From contig CAVSYR010000005.1 in assembly GCA_963732225.1 (NCBI GenBank), positions 806,001 to 870,000 of the forward strand: a stretch of DNA of 64,000 bases, written 5' to 3'. This document shows positions 1 to 8,081 of the stretch, piece by piece. Below the pieces are notes generated by a model, which had not been told where the DNA came from, did not search any database, and was given only the letters and a program-made list of their open reading frames with translations. The translations under genes were made by a program, and so were the position numbers. Source of the stretch: VRUE01 sp963732225. GTDB lineage: Bacteria > Actinomycetota > Thermoleophilia > Solirubrobacterales > 70-9. Numbering within the stretch: position 1 is the stretch's first letter; the number at the start of each line of letters is the position of its first letter.

Positions 1-987
1 GGGAGTCCCGACAGTGCGGCTCGGTTGGAACTCGGGGACATCGTCCGGATTGGCAACTGGGGGGCGCCGCCGGACCCCCCCGGCAGTTGGTGCCACATCG
101 AAACGAGCAGCTACGCGCCCGACCGAAGCGCCTGGGGTCGGGTCGAAGTGCCTGCCCCTGGAGACCTCCACGTCGAGATGCACCCTGTCTATCTCCACCC
201 GTTTACGCAGTGGATGATCCTGCTGTACCCGGTCGGCCATCTCGACCAGCAAATCGCCTGTTCGCCGGGATCTGAATCTGAGGCCGGGGCAACCCTCGAC
301 GCTTACCTGGCCCCCGGCAGCTACTGGCTGCAGTTCACGCGCGGATACTCGCCTCGCCTAGATTTCGAGGGGAGCGTGGAGGAAAGCTGGGATGTGAGCG
401 CCAACTTCAGCCTCGATATGGACCTTGATAAAGATGGCTTTTTGCGTCCTGTCGACTGCGATGACAGAAATCCTGGCGTGTACCCCGGCGCACCCGAGAT
501 TCCTGACAACGGCGTTGACGAGAATTGCGACGGGGCGGACTCACACCGGGATTCCGACGGTGACTTGGTCCCTGACTACCTAGATCGCTGCCCCCTCCGC
601 TCGAGTGGTGGAATCGACGCCAACCACGATGGCTGCCCCGACCCGAAGCAGTTGCACCTTGTGGTCCAGATCCTCTTGAAACTCCGTAAGGGAGGCCTGC
701 ACGTGGCCTCTTTCGTCATACGGAGCAACTCTGGAGCCAAGGTCGTTCTCTCGTGTGACAGTCAGTCTTGCAAGCAGCAGCCGACAGCGGTGCGGCAGAA
801 GCGAATGCGACTCGAGAGCCTGTTCCAAAGTCAAGTCCCGGAGGGAACCGAGGTCGAGGTCTCGGCAACGAAGCCCAACTACATCGGCATGTCGAAGCGA
901 TATCGGCTCTCTCCGCACGGAGTTCACCTGGTTCGCGAATGGTGCACGCCCCCAGGCAACCCGAACAAGGCGATCAAATGCAAATAG
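1..987 (+). CDS. Secreted MopE-type metal-binding protein, 5' truncated
   Basis: The frame is open from base 1 with no in-frame start before the TTG at 25, so the true start lies upstream of the window. At about 421-534 it encodes DKDGF..DCDDRNP..YPGAPEIPDNG..DENCDG, which matches the putative metal-binding MopE motif (Pfam Put_metal_bind) found in secreted bacterial proteins. An Asp-rich calcium-type segment follows directly (DSDGDLVPDYLDRCP, then DANHDGCPD), resembling thrombospondin type 3 repeats. The C-terminal 100 residues are basic with several Cys and are not recognised. Location outside the cell is inferred from the family; the signal peptide would be in the missing part. Base composition is visibly less GC-rich than the neighbouring genes. 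The function beyond likely divalent-cation binding is unknown. Confidence 0.75.
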   Translation, partial: GSPDSAARLELGDIVRIGNWGAPPDPPGSWCHIETSSYAPDRSAWGRVEVPAPGDLHVEMHPVYLHPFTQWMILLYPVGHLDQQIACSPGSESEAGATLDAYLAPGSYWLQFTRGYSPRLDFEGSVEESWDVSANFSLDMDLDKDGFLRPVDCDDRNPGVYPGAPEIPDNGVDENCDGADSHRDSDGDLVPDYLDRCPLRSSGGIDANHDGCPDPKQLHLVVQILLKLRKGGLHVASFVIRSNSGAKVVLSCDSQSCKQQPTAVRQKRMRLESLFQSQVPEGTEVEVSATKPNYIGMSKRYRLSPHGVHLVREWCTPPGNPNKAIKCK

Positions 988-1024
988 AGCTTGGGGCGAC
1001 CATTGCCACCCGGTCGACGCAGAA

Positions 1025-1056
1025 AAACGTCCCCGACCGATTGGCCGGGGACGTTT
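1025..1056. terminator. Bidirectional rho-independent terminator
   Basis: A perfect 11-bp inverted repeat, AAACGTCCCCG / CGGGGACGTTT, encloses a 10-nt loop (positions 1025-1035 and 1046-1056). On the minus strand the stem is followed by a run of five T, so it should end the MMPL transcript. It lies between two convergent genes and may serve both. Confidence 0.8.
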
Positions 1057-1069
1057 CCGCGGTGCTTCC

Positions 1070-3250
1070 TTAGCCCTGCGCCGGAGCGGGCTCGGGCTCA
1101 CGTGCCTGGGGAAGCCAACGCAGGCCGTGTGGCAGGTACCAGTTGCGCTCGCCGAGGAGCTTCATCGCCGCGGGTAGGAGGACGCCGCGGACGATGGTGG
1201 CGTCGAGGAGGACGGCGACCGCTAGGCCGACGCCCATCTCCTTCATGTCGATGATGCTGAGGGTGGCGAAGATGGAGAAGACCGCCACCATCACTACTGC
1301 GGCGCTGGTTACTGTGCCCGCCGTGGCGGAGATGCCTTGGCGGACTGCCTCGTCCGTGCTCAGGCCTCGGTCGACTCCCTCGCGGACCCGGCTGAGGATC
1401 AGCACGTGGTAGTCCATCGAGAGGCCGAAGAGGATCACGAAGAGGAACAGCGGCAGCCAGGAGCTGATGCCTCCGTTGGAGTGGAAGCCGAGCAGCGACT
1501 CCCCCATCCCCCGCTGGAAGACCAGGACCAGGACGCCGTAGGCGGCGCCGACTGAGAGCAGGTTGAGCACGATCGCCTTGATCGGGACGACGATCGAGCG
1601 GAACGTGACCAGCAGGAGGAGGAAGGCGAAGCCGAGGACGAAGCCAAAGACCAGGGGCAGGCTCTTGGCCAGCTGGTCGTTGAAGTCCTGCGACTGCGCT
1701 GCCGGGCCGGTGACGTCGACCTCGGCGCCTTCGACGCCGGCAAATGCCGCCGGCACCATGTCCTGGCGCACCTGCTGCATTGCCCGGGTCGCTGCGGCAT
1801 CGCTGCCGCTGCCGACCGTGGGGATGTTGATTGCCGCGACCGTGCCGTCGGCGCTCTCTTCAACGCTGACCGGCCCGGCAACGGACTTGCTCCCCGCCGC
1901 CTCGTGGCGCAGCCGCTCGATCCCCCCGGCCACCGGGCCGGAGGTGACGTCGTCGGCTTGGACCACGACTGTCGCGCTCGCCGCTTCGCCCGGGAAGGCG
2001 GCGGTGACGCGGTCATACGTCTTCACCACGGGGATGCTGCGGGGCAGGTCATCGGCCCCGCTGACCACGGTGTGCATCGTGAAGGCAGGAATTGCCAACG
2101 CGATCAGCACCCCGGCCGAGGCGACCAGTGAGAGTACCGGCCGGCGCATCACCCGCTCGACGATCGAGCCCCAGACGGAGCCGCCGCCGGGCCGCCGCAA
2201 ACGCCCCAGGAAGGGGATCCGGCCGCGCTCGACCTTGTCGCCGAGCTTGGAGAGAACCGCGGGTAGCACCGTCAGCGAGGCGAACATCGCCACCGCGACG
2301 ACGGTCATCGTCCCCACCGCAAACGAGGTAAAGGTCGGGTCGCCGCTGAGCAGCATCCCCGCCATCGCCGTGATCACGGTCAGGCCGGAGACCAGGACCG
2401 CGCGGCCCGAGGTCGCCGCCGCCGCGTCGAGCGCCGCTGCGGCGCTGCGCCCCGCCCGTCGCTCTTCGCGCTCGCGGCGTAGGTAGAACAGCGAGTAGTC
2501 GACGCCGACCGCGAGACCGACCAGGACGACCACCGAGGAGACGTTGGGATCCATCGGCACCAACTGGCTGGGCAGGGCCAAGAGGCCCATCGTCGCGATC
2601 ACCGCGGAGGCGGCAATCAGCAGCGGCACCAGGGCAGCGACCAGGGCGCCGAAGGCGAGCAACAGGATCAGGAGGGTGACCGGCAGAGAGGTCTTCTCGG
2701 CCTTGCTCAAGTCTTCTTCGAAGGCGGATTCGACCGCCTTGCTGGCGCTGGCGTCGCCGAACTGTTCGACCCGTACCTGCGGATTGGCCTTCTGCACCGC
2801 GGCGGTTGCCGCGAGGCTGGCGTCGACTCGTTCCTGGGCCTGTTCGTCGTCGCCCGGGATGGTGAATTCGACCAAGGCCGAGTGGCCGTCCTTGGAGACT
2901 TGGCCGCCGCCGTCTGCCGGCGAGCTGACCTGACTCACCGAAGGCAGCCCTTCGAGCTTGCGCGTCGCTTCGTCGACCGCCGCCCTGAATGGCGGATCGC
3001 TCGCGGTCAGCTGATCGCCCTGGACCAGGACGACCTCGCTGTTGGGCGCCAGCTTCGACTTTTCGATCGCCACTTCGGCTCGTCCGGCCTCGCCGGAGAC
3101 GGCTTCGGCGTCAGTCAGCTGCTTGGTGCCGACGGCGCCGCCAACGAAGAGCGCCGCGACCACGAAGGCCAGCCATCCGAAGATGGCCAGCTTGCGGTGG
3201 GTGGCGCTCCAGCGGGCGGCGCGGGCTGCGATGTTCTTCTTCGGGTGCAT
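1070..3250 (-). CDS. MMPL family RND-type transporter
   Basis: A 726-residue membrane protein of the MMPL family (RND superfamily), which in actinobacteria exports lipids, drugs or other hydrophobic molecules at the inner membrane. It shows the usual duplicated layout: one N-terminal helix (WLAFVVAALFVGG), a large external loop (about residues 45-180), a block of five helices, a second external loop (about 390-510), and a second block of helices with conserved GLSMDYHVLILSRVREG near 590. The first block carries the matching GLAVGVDYSLFYLRREREE. The ATG at 3250 is chosen because AGAGGA precedes it and the N-terminus then matches the family; the frame runs upstream to 3295 without such support. 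It diverges from the two-component cluster at 3409. The substrate cannot be told from sequence. Confidence 0.9.
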   Translation of the reverse strand: MHPKKNIAARAARWSATHRKLAIFGWLAFVVAALFVGGAVGTKQLTDAEAVSGEAGRAEVAIEKSKLAPNSEVVLVQGDQLTASDPPFRAAVDEATRKLEGLPSVSQVSSPADGGGQVSKDGHSALVEFTIPGDDEQAQERVDASLAATAAVQKANPQVRVEQFGDASASKAVESAFEEDLSKAEKTSLPVTLLILLLAFGALVAALVPLLIAASAVIATMGLLALPSQLVPMDPNVSSVVVLVGLAVGVDYSLFYLRREREERRAGRSAAAALDAAAATSGRAVLVSGLTVITAMAGMLLSGDPTFTSFAVGTMTVVAVAMFASLTVLPAVLSKLGDKVERGRIPFLGRLRRPGGGSVWGSIVERVMRRPVLSLVASAGVLIALAIPAFTMHTVVSGADDLPRSIPVVKTYDRVTAAFPGEAASATVVVQADDVTSGPVAGGIERLRHEAAGSKSVAGPVSVEESADGTVAAINIPTVGSGSDAAATRAMQQVRQDMVPAAFAGVEGAEVDVTGPAAQSQDFNDQLAKSLPLVFGFVLGFAFLLLLVTFRSIVVPIKAIVLNLLSVGAAYGVLVLVFQRGMGESLLGFHSNGGISSWLPLFLFVILFGLSMDYHVLILSRVREGVDRGLSTDEAVRQGISATAGTVTSAAVVMVAVFSIFATLSIIDMKEMGVGLAVAVLLDATIVRGVLLPAAMKLLGERNWYLPHGLRWLPQAREPEPAPAQG

Positions 3251-3338
3251 CGGGTTCCTCTCGGTCGGTTGGATGAGACCGGCCCAGACTCCCAACGCGC
3301 AGGCCCCCTTCCAATGCGGCTGACAGGCGTCTCGGGGT

Positions 3339-3356
3339 GCGGTTCGCGCACCGCAA
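3339..3356. promoter_or_regulatory. Inverted repeat in divergent promoter region
   Basis: TGCGGT-TCGCGC-ACCGCA, a perfect 6-bp dyad with a 6-bp spacer, lies midway between the divergent MMPL gene (start 3250) and the receiver gene (start 3409). It could be an operator for either. No regulator is identified. Confidence 0.3.
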
Positions 3357-3408
3357 TGGTGTGGACAGCCGTACCCCCAGGTGCCGCTTGGTCAAGGACA
3401 ATTGCCCG

Positions 3409-3762
3409 GTGTCCACGTCCGTCCTGATAGTCGATGACCACCCCAGCTTCCGCGCCGGAGCGCGGCGGATGCTCGAGGCCAGCGGTTACTCGGTGATCGG
3501 CGAGGCGGCCGACGGCGAGGCGGCGCTGGATGCCGTGCGCGAGCTCGAACCCGACCTCGTCCTGCTCGACGTGCAGCTGCCCGGCATCGACGGCTTCGAG
3601 GTCGCCGCCCGGCTGCGAAACAGCGGCGCGACTCCGACGATCGTCCTCACCTCGAGCCGCGATCGCGCCGACTTCGGCGAGGCCCTCGCCGAGAGTCCCG
3701 CCCGCGGCTTCATCGCCAAGGGCGAGCTGAGCGGGACGACCCTGGCGGAGCTGACCGGATGA
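3409..3762 (+). CDS. Stand-alone response regulator receiver protein
   Basis: A 117-residue receiver (CheY-like) domain with no output domain. The acidic pair DD in VLIVDDHPSFRAG and the phospho-acceptor Asp in LVLLDVQLPGIDG are present, followed by TIVLTSS (the conserved Ser/Thr). The usual switch Lys is seen in FIAKGELSG. GTG at 3409 is chosen because AAGGA lies about 11 nt upstream and the protein then starts right at the first beta strand. The stop overlaps the start of the histidine kinase by ATGA, so the two are translationally coupled. Together with the LuxR-type regulator downstream the kinase appears to have two possible phosphate acceptors. Confidence 0.88.
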   Translation: MSTSVLIVDDHPSFRAGARRMLEASGYSVIGEAADGEAALDAVRELEPDLVLLDVQLPGIDGFEVAARLRNSGATPTIVLTSSRDRADFGEALAESPARGFIAKGELSGTTLAELTG

Positions 3763-5234
3763 CGAGCCTGCGCCGGGCACTGCTGGCTCTCGCCGCGCTT
3801 GCCTTCCTGGCCGGGATCGGGGCCGCGGCGCTGATCCTGACCAGCGATCACGAGAGCTCGCGCGGGCTGGCGACGGCGCTGATCCTCTCCGCCGCCTGGA
3901 GCTTCATCGGCACCGGCCTCTACGCCTGGGACCGCCGCCCCGACAACAACATCGGCCCGCTGATGACCGCGGTCGGCTTCGCCTGGTTCTTCGTCGCCCT
4001 GACCTTCTCCGGCAGCGCGGTGATCTACGCGATCGGGGTCTGCGGCAACACCCTCCCCTACGCGATCCTGATCCACCTGCTGCTCTGCTTCCCGGGCGGC
4101 AAGCTGGAAGGGCGGCTGAGCAAGAGCGTCGTCGCCCTCACCTACTTCGACACGATCGCCCTGCAGGCGGCCCGCTTCCTCTTCACCGTGCCGGCCAAGG
4201 ACGGCTGCCCCGGCTGTCCCGAAAACCCGGTGCTGATCGCCGGGCACGAAAACGTCAGCAACGCCCTCAACGCGATCCAGGTCGGGCTGGCGATCATCCT
4301 GATCGCGGTCGCCGTCGCGATCCTCTTCAGCCGCTGGCGGCGCAGCGACGCCAATCGCCGCCACGCCCTCTCCCCTGTCATCTTCACCGGCGGCTTCGCC
4401 TTCCTGATCCTGCTGGTCCAGCTGGCGATCCAGCCCGGCGTCTCGGAGGCGGTCGAACGGGTCGCCTACATCGCCGCGGTCGTCGTCTTCGCCTGCCTGC
4501 CCTTCGCCTTCCTGCTCGGCCTGCTGCGCTCGCGGATCGGCCGGGCGGAGGAGATCAGCTCCGCGCTCAGCGCCGAGAACGAGCAGCTGAACGCCGAGCT
4601 GCAGGCCAAGGTCGAGGAGCTTCGAGCCTCCCGCGCCCGCATCGTCGAGGCCGGCTACGCCGAGCGCCGCCGGGTCGAGCGCAACCTCCACGACGGCGCC
4701 CAGCAGCGGCTGATGGCGCTGACGATGAACCTGCGCCTCGCCCGCGACAAGCTCGGCAAGGACCCGGCGGCGACCGGAGAGCTGCTCGACGAGGCGATGG
4801 ACGAGCTGGCGGCGGCGACTGCCGAGCTGCGCGAGCTCGCCCGCGGCATCCACCCCGTCCTGCTCAGCGAACGCGGCCTGCGGGCGGCCCTCGGCGGCCT
4901 CGCCGAACGCTCGCCGGTGCCGGTCGAGCTGCTCGCCACGCCCGCCGAGCGGCTGCCGGCACCGATCGAGATGGCGGCCTACTTCGTCATCGCCGAGGCG
5001 CTGACCAACGTCGCCCGCTACGCCGAAGCCGAGGTGGCGACGGTGCGGGTCGAGCGCCGCAACGGCGCGGTCGAGGTCGAGATCCGCGACGACGGGATTG
5101 GCGGCGCCGAGATCGACGCCGGCACGGGACTGCGCGGGCTCGAAGACCGTGTCGGTGCACTCGAAGGCCACTTCACCGTGCGCAGCCGCGCCGGCGAGGG
5201 CACGACCGTGGAAGCGAGCATCCCGTGCGAGTAG
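3759..5234 (+). CDS. Membrane sensor histidine kinase, NarL/DesK type
   Basis: 491 residues. The first 255 hold about seven or eight hydrophobic helices with an external Cys pair motif (DGCPGCPENP, about 148-157). A short coiled coil (about 262-300) leads to a HisKA_3 dimerisation domain with the phospho-acceptor His311 in VERNLHDGAQQRLMAL. The HATPase domain follows: N box EALTNVARYA (about 413-422), then DDGIGG and GTGLRGLEDRV. It should autophosphorylate in response to a membrane or envelope signal and pass phosphate to the regulators encoded on either side. It overlaps the upstream gene by 4 bp and the downstream gene by 10 bp, so all three form an operon. The signal is unknown. Confidence 0.92.
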   Translation: MTSLRRALLALAALAFLAGIGAAALILTSDHESSRGLATALILSAAWSFIGTGLYAWDRRPDNNIGPLMTAVGFAWFFVALTFSGSAVIYAIGVCGNTLPYAILIHLLLCFPGGKLEGRLSKSVVALTYFDTIALQAARFLFTVPAKDGCPGCPENPVLIAGHENVSNALNAIQVGLAIILIAVAVAILFSRWRRSDANRRHALSPVIFTGGFAFLILLVQLAIQPGVSEAVERVAYIAAVVVFACLPFAFLLGLLRSRIGRAEEISSALSAENEQLNAELQAKVEELRASRARIVEAGYAERRRVERNLHDGAQQRLMALTMNLRLARDKLGKDPAATGELLDEAMDELAAATAELRELARGIHPVLLSERGLRAALGGLAERSPVPVELLATPAERLPAPIEMAAYFVIAEALTNVARYAEAEVATVRVERRNGAVEVEIRDDGIGGAEIDAGTGLRGLEDRVGALEGHFTVRSRAGEGTTVEASIPCE

Positions 5235-5881
5235 TCGTCGCCGACGACTCGACCCTGCTGCGCGAGGGCGTCGTGCGCCTGCTCGAGGAGGCCGGGATCG
5301 AGGTCGTCGGCCAGGCCGCCGACGCCGAGGAGCTGATGCGCAAGGTCCGCGCCCACAAGCCCGACGTCGCGATCGTCGACGTGCGGATGCCACCCACCCA
5401 CACCGACGAGGGGCTGCGGGCGGCGCGTGAAATCCGGGCCGAGCTGCCCGAGGTCGCGGTCCTCGTCCTCTCCCAGTACGTCGAGGTCGCCTACGCGCGC
5501 GAGCTACTGGCCGAGAGTGCCGAGGGCATCGGCTACCTGCTCAAGGACCGGGTGGCGGACGTCACGACGCTGACCGACGCGGTGCATCGGGTCGGCGGCG
5601 GCGGTTCGGTCCTCGACCCCGAAGTCGTCTCCCAGATGCTCGGTCGCCAGCGTCGCGACGACCCCCTGGCGGAGCTCACCCCGCGCGAGCGCGAGGTCCT
5701 GGGCCTGATGGCCGAGGGTCGCTCCAACGCTGCGATCGCCGCCGAGCTGGTGGTCACCGACCGCGCCGTAGAGAAGCACGTCACCGGAATCTTCTCCAAG
5801 CTCGAGTTGACCAACAGCAGCGAAGATCACCGACGGGTGCTAGCGGTGCTGCGCTTCCTAGACGACCCGGGCGAGAGCTGA
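5225..5881 (+). CDS. LuxR/NarL family response regulator
   Basis: 218 residues: receiver domain (acidic DD in VVVADDSTLLREG; phospho-acceptor Asp52 in VAIVDVRMPP; Lys in YLLKDRV) followed by a LuxR-type helix-turn-helix at about 150-205 (LTPREREVLGLMAEGRSNAA..KHVTGIFSKLEL). It is the transcriptional output partner of the upstream kinase. The GTG start lies inside the kinase gene, overlapping it by 10 bp. The divergent MMPL exporter is a plausible target from its position only. Confidence 0.93.
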   Translation: MRVVVADDSTLLREGVVRLLEEAGIEVVGQAADAEELMRKVRAHKPDVAIVDVRMPPTHTDEGLRAAREIRAELPEVAVLVLSQYVEVAYARELLAESAEGIGYLLKDRVADVTTLTDAVHRVGGGGSVLDPEVVSQMLGRQRRDDPLAELTPREREVLGLMAEGRSNAAIAAELVVTDRAVEKHVTGIFSKLELTNSSEDHRRVLAVLRFLDDPGES

Positions 5882-5897
5882 GACCCACCTCGACGAC

Positions 5898-5913
5898 GCG
5901 TGGCACTCCACGC
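5898..5913. terminator. Hairpin between convergent genes
   Basis: GCGTGG-CACT-CCACGC, a perfect 6-bp stem with a 4-nt loop, lies 17 nt after the regulator stop and 21 nt before the stop of the convergent orphan gene. There is no T run, so terminator activity is only a possibility. Confidence 0.3.
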
Positions 5914-5933
5914 CGGCGCCGCCGCGCTGCGCC

Positions 5934-6659
5934 TCACGATGGCGCCACCGGCGGTAAGCCACATCGCCCGTCGTCGACCACGCGGCCGTCCTTGCCCAAC
6001 GATTCCCCCTTATGCCTTCCGCCGAACTTCACCTCGGCGGTCACTGACCGGATATCCACGTCATCCGACATGTCGTCAGACCAAACTCTGAACAAGAGTG
6101 GAACAAGTCGCTCGTCACCGGGAGTTCTCGGCGTATCTACGGTCGCCGAAGCAAACTTGACATAAGTCATGCGAAGGCTGAAGCGCTCAATAAGTTCGAC
6201 CAAGTATTGAGCCGGATAAGTCGAGCCATCGCTTGCCTGGAGATCCTCGATCTTGGTTGTCGGTGCAGTGGCTCTTTTGCCTTCGGATTGCAAATCGCGA
6301 AGGTCAGCAGGAGCTAGAAGGTTGACCCCTACGTCTGCCGCAGCCTTCGTTCCTGAATTTGTGATTACCAGCTTCCATTCAAGCCTGATCTCATCGGCGT
6401 CCGTTTCGACGATCCAACCAAAGTGCCCCTCAAGGTAGAGCTCGATCTCGAAGTCAGCGCGTGCTCTTAGCGCTTTGAGGAACTCTTGATGCTGCTGAGT
6501 GGCGATCGCGAGACTCGAGTCCGAAACCTTCCATGCCTTTAGCGCGATTGCCAAACTCAAGAAAGCAACAACCAGACCAAGAAGCGTCAGCGCAGTCGGT
6601 TCGCCTCCCCCACACCCTTCGATACAACGAACTGGAGCACCGACGCCGACGAGGAGCAT
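5934..6659 (-). CDS. Hypothetical protein with one N-terminal membrane helix
   Basis: 241 residues, not recognised. A single hydrophobic segment, ALTLLGLVVAFLSLAIALKAW (residues about 23-43), is followed by a basic and mixed region and then a soluble domain with alternating strands (for example LEWKLVITNSGTKAAADVGV), suggesting a small beta-rich domain. The nucleotide sequence is clearly less GC-rich than its neighbours and uses codons such as AGA, TTA and AAT that the surrounding genes avoid. It lies 15 bp downstream of the DUF2252 gene on the same strand and may be co-transcribed. Its composition suggests recent acquisition. The reading frame is long and uninterrupted, which supports a real gene. 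Confidence 0.65.
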   Translation of the reverse strand: MLLVGVGAPVRCIEGCGGGEPTALTLLGLVVAFLSLAIALKAWKVSDSSLAIATQQHQEFLKALRARADFEIELYLEGHFGWIVETDADEIRLEWKLVITNSGTKAAADVGVNLLAPADLRDLQSEGKRATAPTTKIEDLQASDGSTYPAQYLVELIERFSLRMTYVKFASATVDTPRTPGDERLVPLLFRVWSDDMSDDVDIRSVTAEVKFGGRHKGESLGKDGRVVDDGRCGLPPVAPS

Positions 6660-6674
6660 AAGCAGACCGTAGAA

Positions 6675-7991
6675 CTAGACAGGCAGCTGCGCGACGGTGA
6701 TGCGACCTTCGTCTGCCGCCGCCTTCAGCGCCGCGTAGTCCCGCTCGTTCTGGTCGGCGTAGGTCTCGGCGAAGGCGGCGATCGCCTTGTCGAAGGTGTC
6801 GCTCTTACCGAGGTAGGCGGCGATCGCGATGCGGTCGCCGCTGCGGGCGTGGGCGTGGGCCAGGGTCGTGCCGCAGATCTCGGCGTAGGTGGTGAGGGCG
6901 CTAGCGGTCATGTTCTCGACCTTGGCCGAGCCCTTCTGGTCCCAGAGCTGGCGCACGTAGAAGTCGCGCTGCTTGCCGTCGATGCCGGTCGCTTTGACCC
7001 AGCCGAGCAGGATGTCGCTGGCCGCCTGGGTCAGGCGCTGGCCCTGGACGACGCGCTCGCCCTGATTGTTGAAGGCGCTCTTCTCCGCGTAGGGCTCGAG
7101 CACCGAGCGCTGCGCTTCCTTGGCCTGGAGGAAGAGTGGGTCGCCACTGTCGCGACCCAGCATCAACACGATGAAGGCGCGGGTGCCGACGCTGCCGACG
7201 CCGACCACCTTGAGCGCCGCGTCGACGAAGCGGTAGCCGTCGAGCAGGGCGCGGCGGTCCTCGGGAAGCGTGTCGCGATAGTCGGCGATGATCTTCAGCA
7301 CGGCCGCTTCGATGTCGGCGTCCTCGTCAACCAGCTCGTCGATCGGCACGATCAGCGGCGGTTCGCTGACGATGCGCAGCTCGCCGTCGACTTCGCGGGT
7401 CAGCTTCGAGAGGGCGCGCATCCGGTCCTTGGCGCGGGTCTTCTCGAGGTTGCGGCGGAAGGTGGCGGCCTCCTTCTCGCCGGCGGCCGATTCCCAGCCC
7501 CTGGCGATCGCTTCCACGTCGATCTTCGTGTACCAGACCTCGAGGTTGCCGAGCTCGGCCATCCGCCGCATCGCCGCCCGGTACTGGGCCGACATCGCGG
7601 CGACGATCGCCAGCCGCTCGCGGCGCTTGAAGCCGCTCGCGCGCCCGGCAACGGAGAAGCTCGCGGCGAGCCTCATCACGTCCCACTCCCACGGTCCCGG
7701 CAGGGTCTCGTCGAAGTCGTTGACGTCGAAGACGAGCTCGCGGTCGGGTGAGGCGTAGGCGCCGAAGTTGGAGAGGTGGGCATCGCCGCAGAGCTGCACG
7801 TCGAAGCCGCTGCGCGGGGTCGCCGCGAGGTCCGCCGCCATCACCGCCGCCGCGCCGCGGTAAAAGGTGAAGGGAGAGACCAGCATGCGCGCGTAGCGCA
7901 GCGGCACGAGCTGGCCGACCCGCGAGGTGGCCTGGCCCTCGAGCAGCTCGAACCGGGTCCATCCGATCGGCCGCTGGTGCCCAATCCGCAT
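6675..7991 (-). CDS. DUF2252 family protein (main open frame, N-terminus frameshifted)
   Basis: The 438-residue frame matches the DUF2252 family, an uncharacterised group with a kinase-like fold signature (LCGDAHLSNFG, then FDVNDFDETLPGPWEWD, which resemble the catalytic loop and metal-binding loop of phosphotransferases). The ORF can begin at the ATG at 7991, but that gives an N-terminus (MRIGHQRPIGWTRF) that does not look like the family. The expected N-terminal residues are found in another frame just upstream (see the entry at 7950-8079), so a single extra base near 7950 seems to have broken the gene. It follows the MFS gene by 2 bp if the upstream ATG is used. Confidence 0.85.
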   Translation of the reverse strand: MRIGHQRPIGWTRFELLEGQATSRVGQLVPLRYARMLVSPFTFYRGAAAVMAADLAATPRSGFDVQLCGDAHLSNFGAYASPDRELVFDVNDFDETLPGPWEWDVMRLAASFSVAGRASGFKRRERLAIVAAMSAQYRAAMRRMAELGNLEVWYTKIDVEAIARGWESAAGEKEAATFRRNLEKTRAKDRMRALSKLTREVDGELRIVSEPPLIVPIDELVDEDADIEAAVLKIIADYRDTLPEDRRALLDGYRFVDAALKVVGVGSVGTRAFIVLMLGRDSGDPLFLQAKEAQRSVLEPYAEKSAFNNQGERVVQGQRLTQAASDILLGWVKATGIDGKQRDFYVRQLWDQKGSAKVENMTASALTTYAEICGTTLAHAHARSGDRIAIAAYLGKSDTFDKAIAAFAETYADQNERDYAALKAAADEGRITVAQLPV

Positions 7992-8079
7992 AACCCGAGC
8001 GCGGCGCCTCGCCGCGCGCGGCCTTGCCCGCTGCGACGCGCTCCTCCAAGCTGCGATGGCCGTGCTTGGGATCGAGCAT
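7950..8079 (-). pseudogene. Out-of-frame 5' end of the DUF2252 gene
   Basis: From the ATG at 8079 the minus strand reads MLDPKHGHRSLEERVAAGKA..APRSGYADWAPAADRMDPV, a typical DUF2252 N-terminus. After DPV the sense continues in the other frame as ELLEGQATSRVGQLVPLRYARM. Removing one base within GGTTCGAG (plus strand 7947-7954) joins them as DPV-ELLEGQ. The ATG at 8079 lies 2 bp past the MFS stop, as expected for coupling. It may be a true mutation or a sequencing or assembly error. Confidence 0.75.
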
Positions 8080-8081
8080 GC

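Noticed and set aside
3486..5393. A 635-residue open frame on the minus strand over the histidine kinase
   Set aside because: Arg/Gly/Asp-rich shadow of the kinase gene; no family resemblance.
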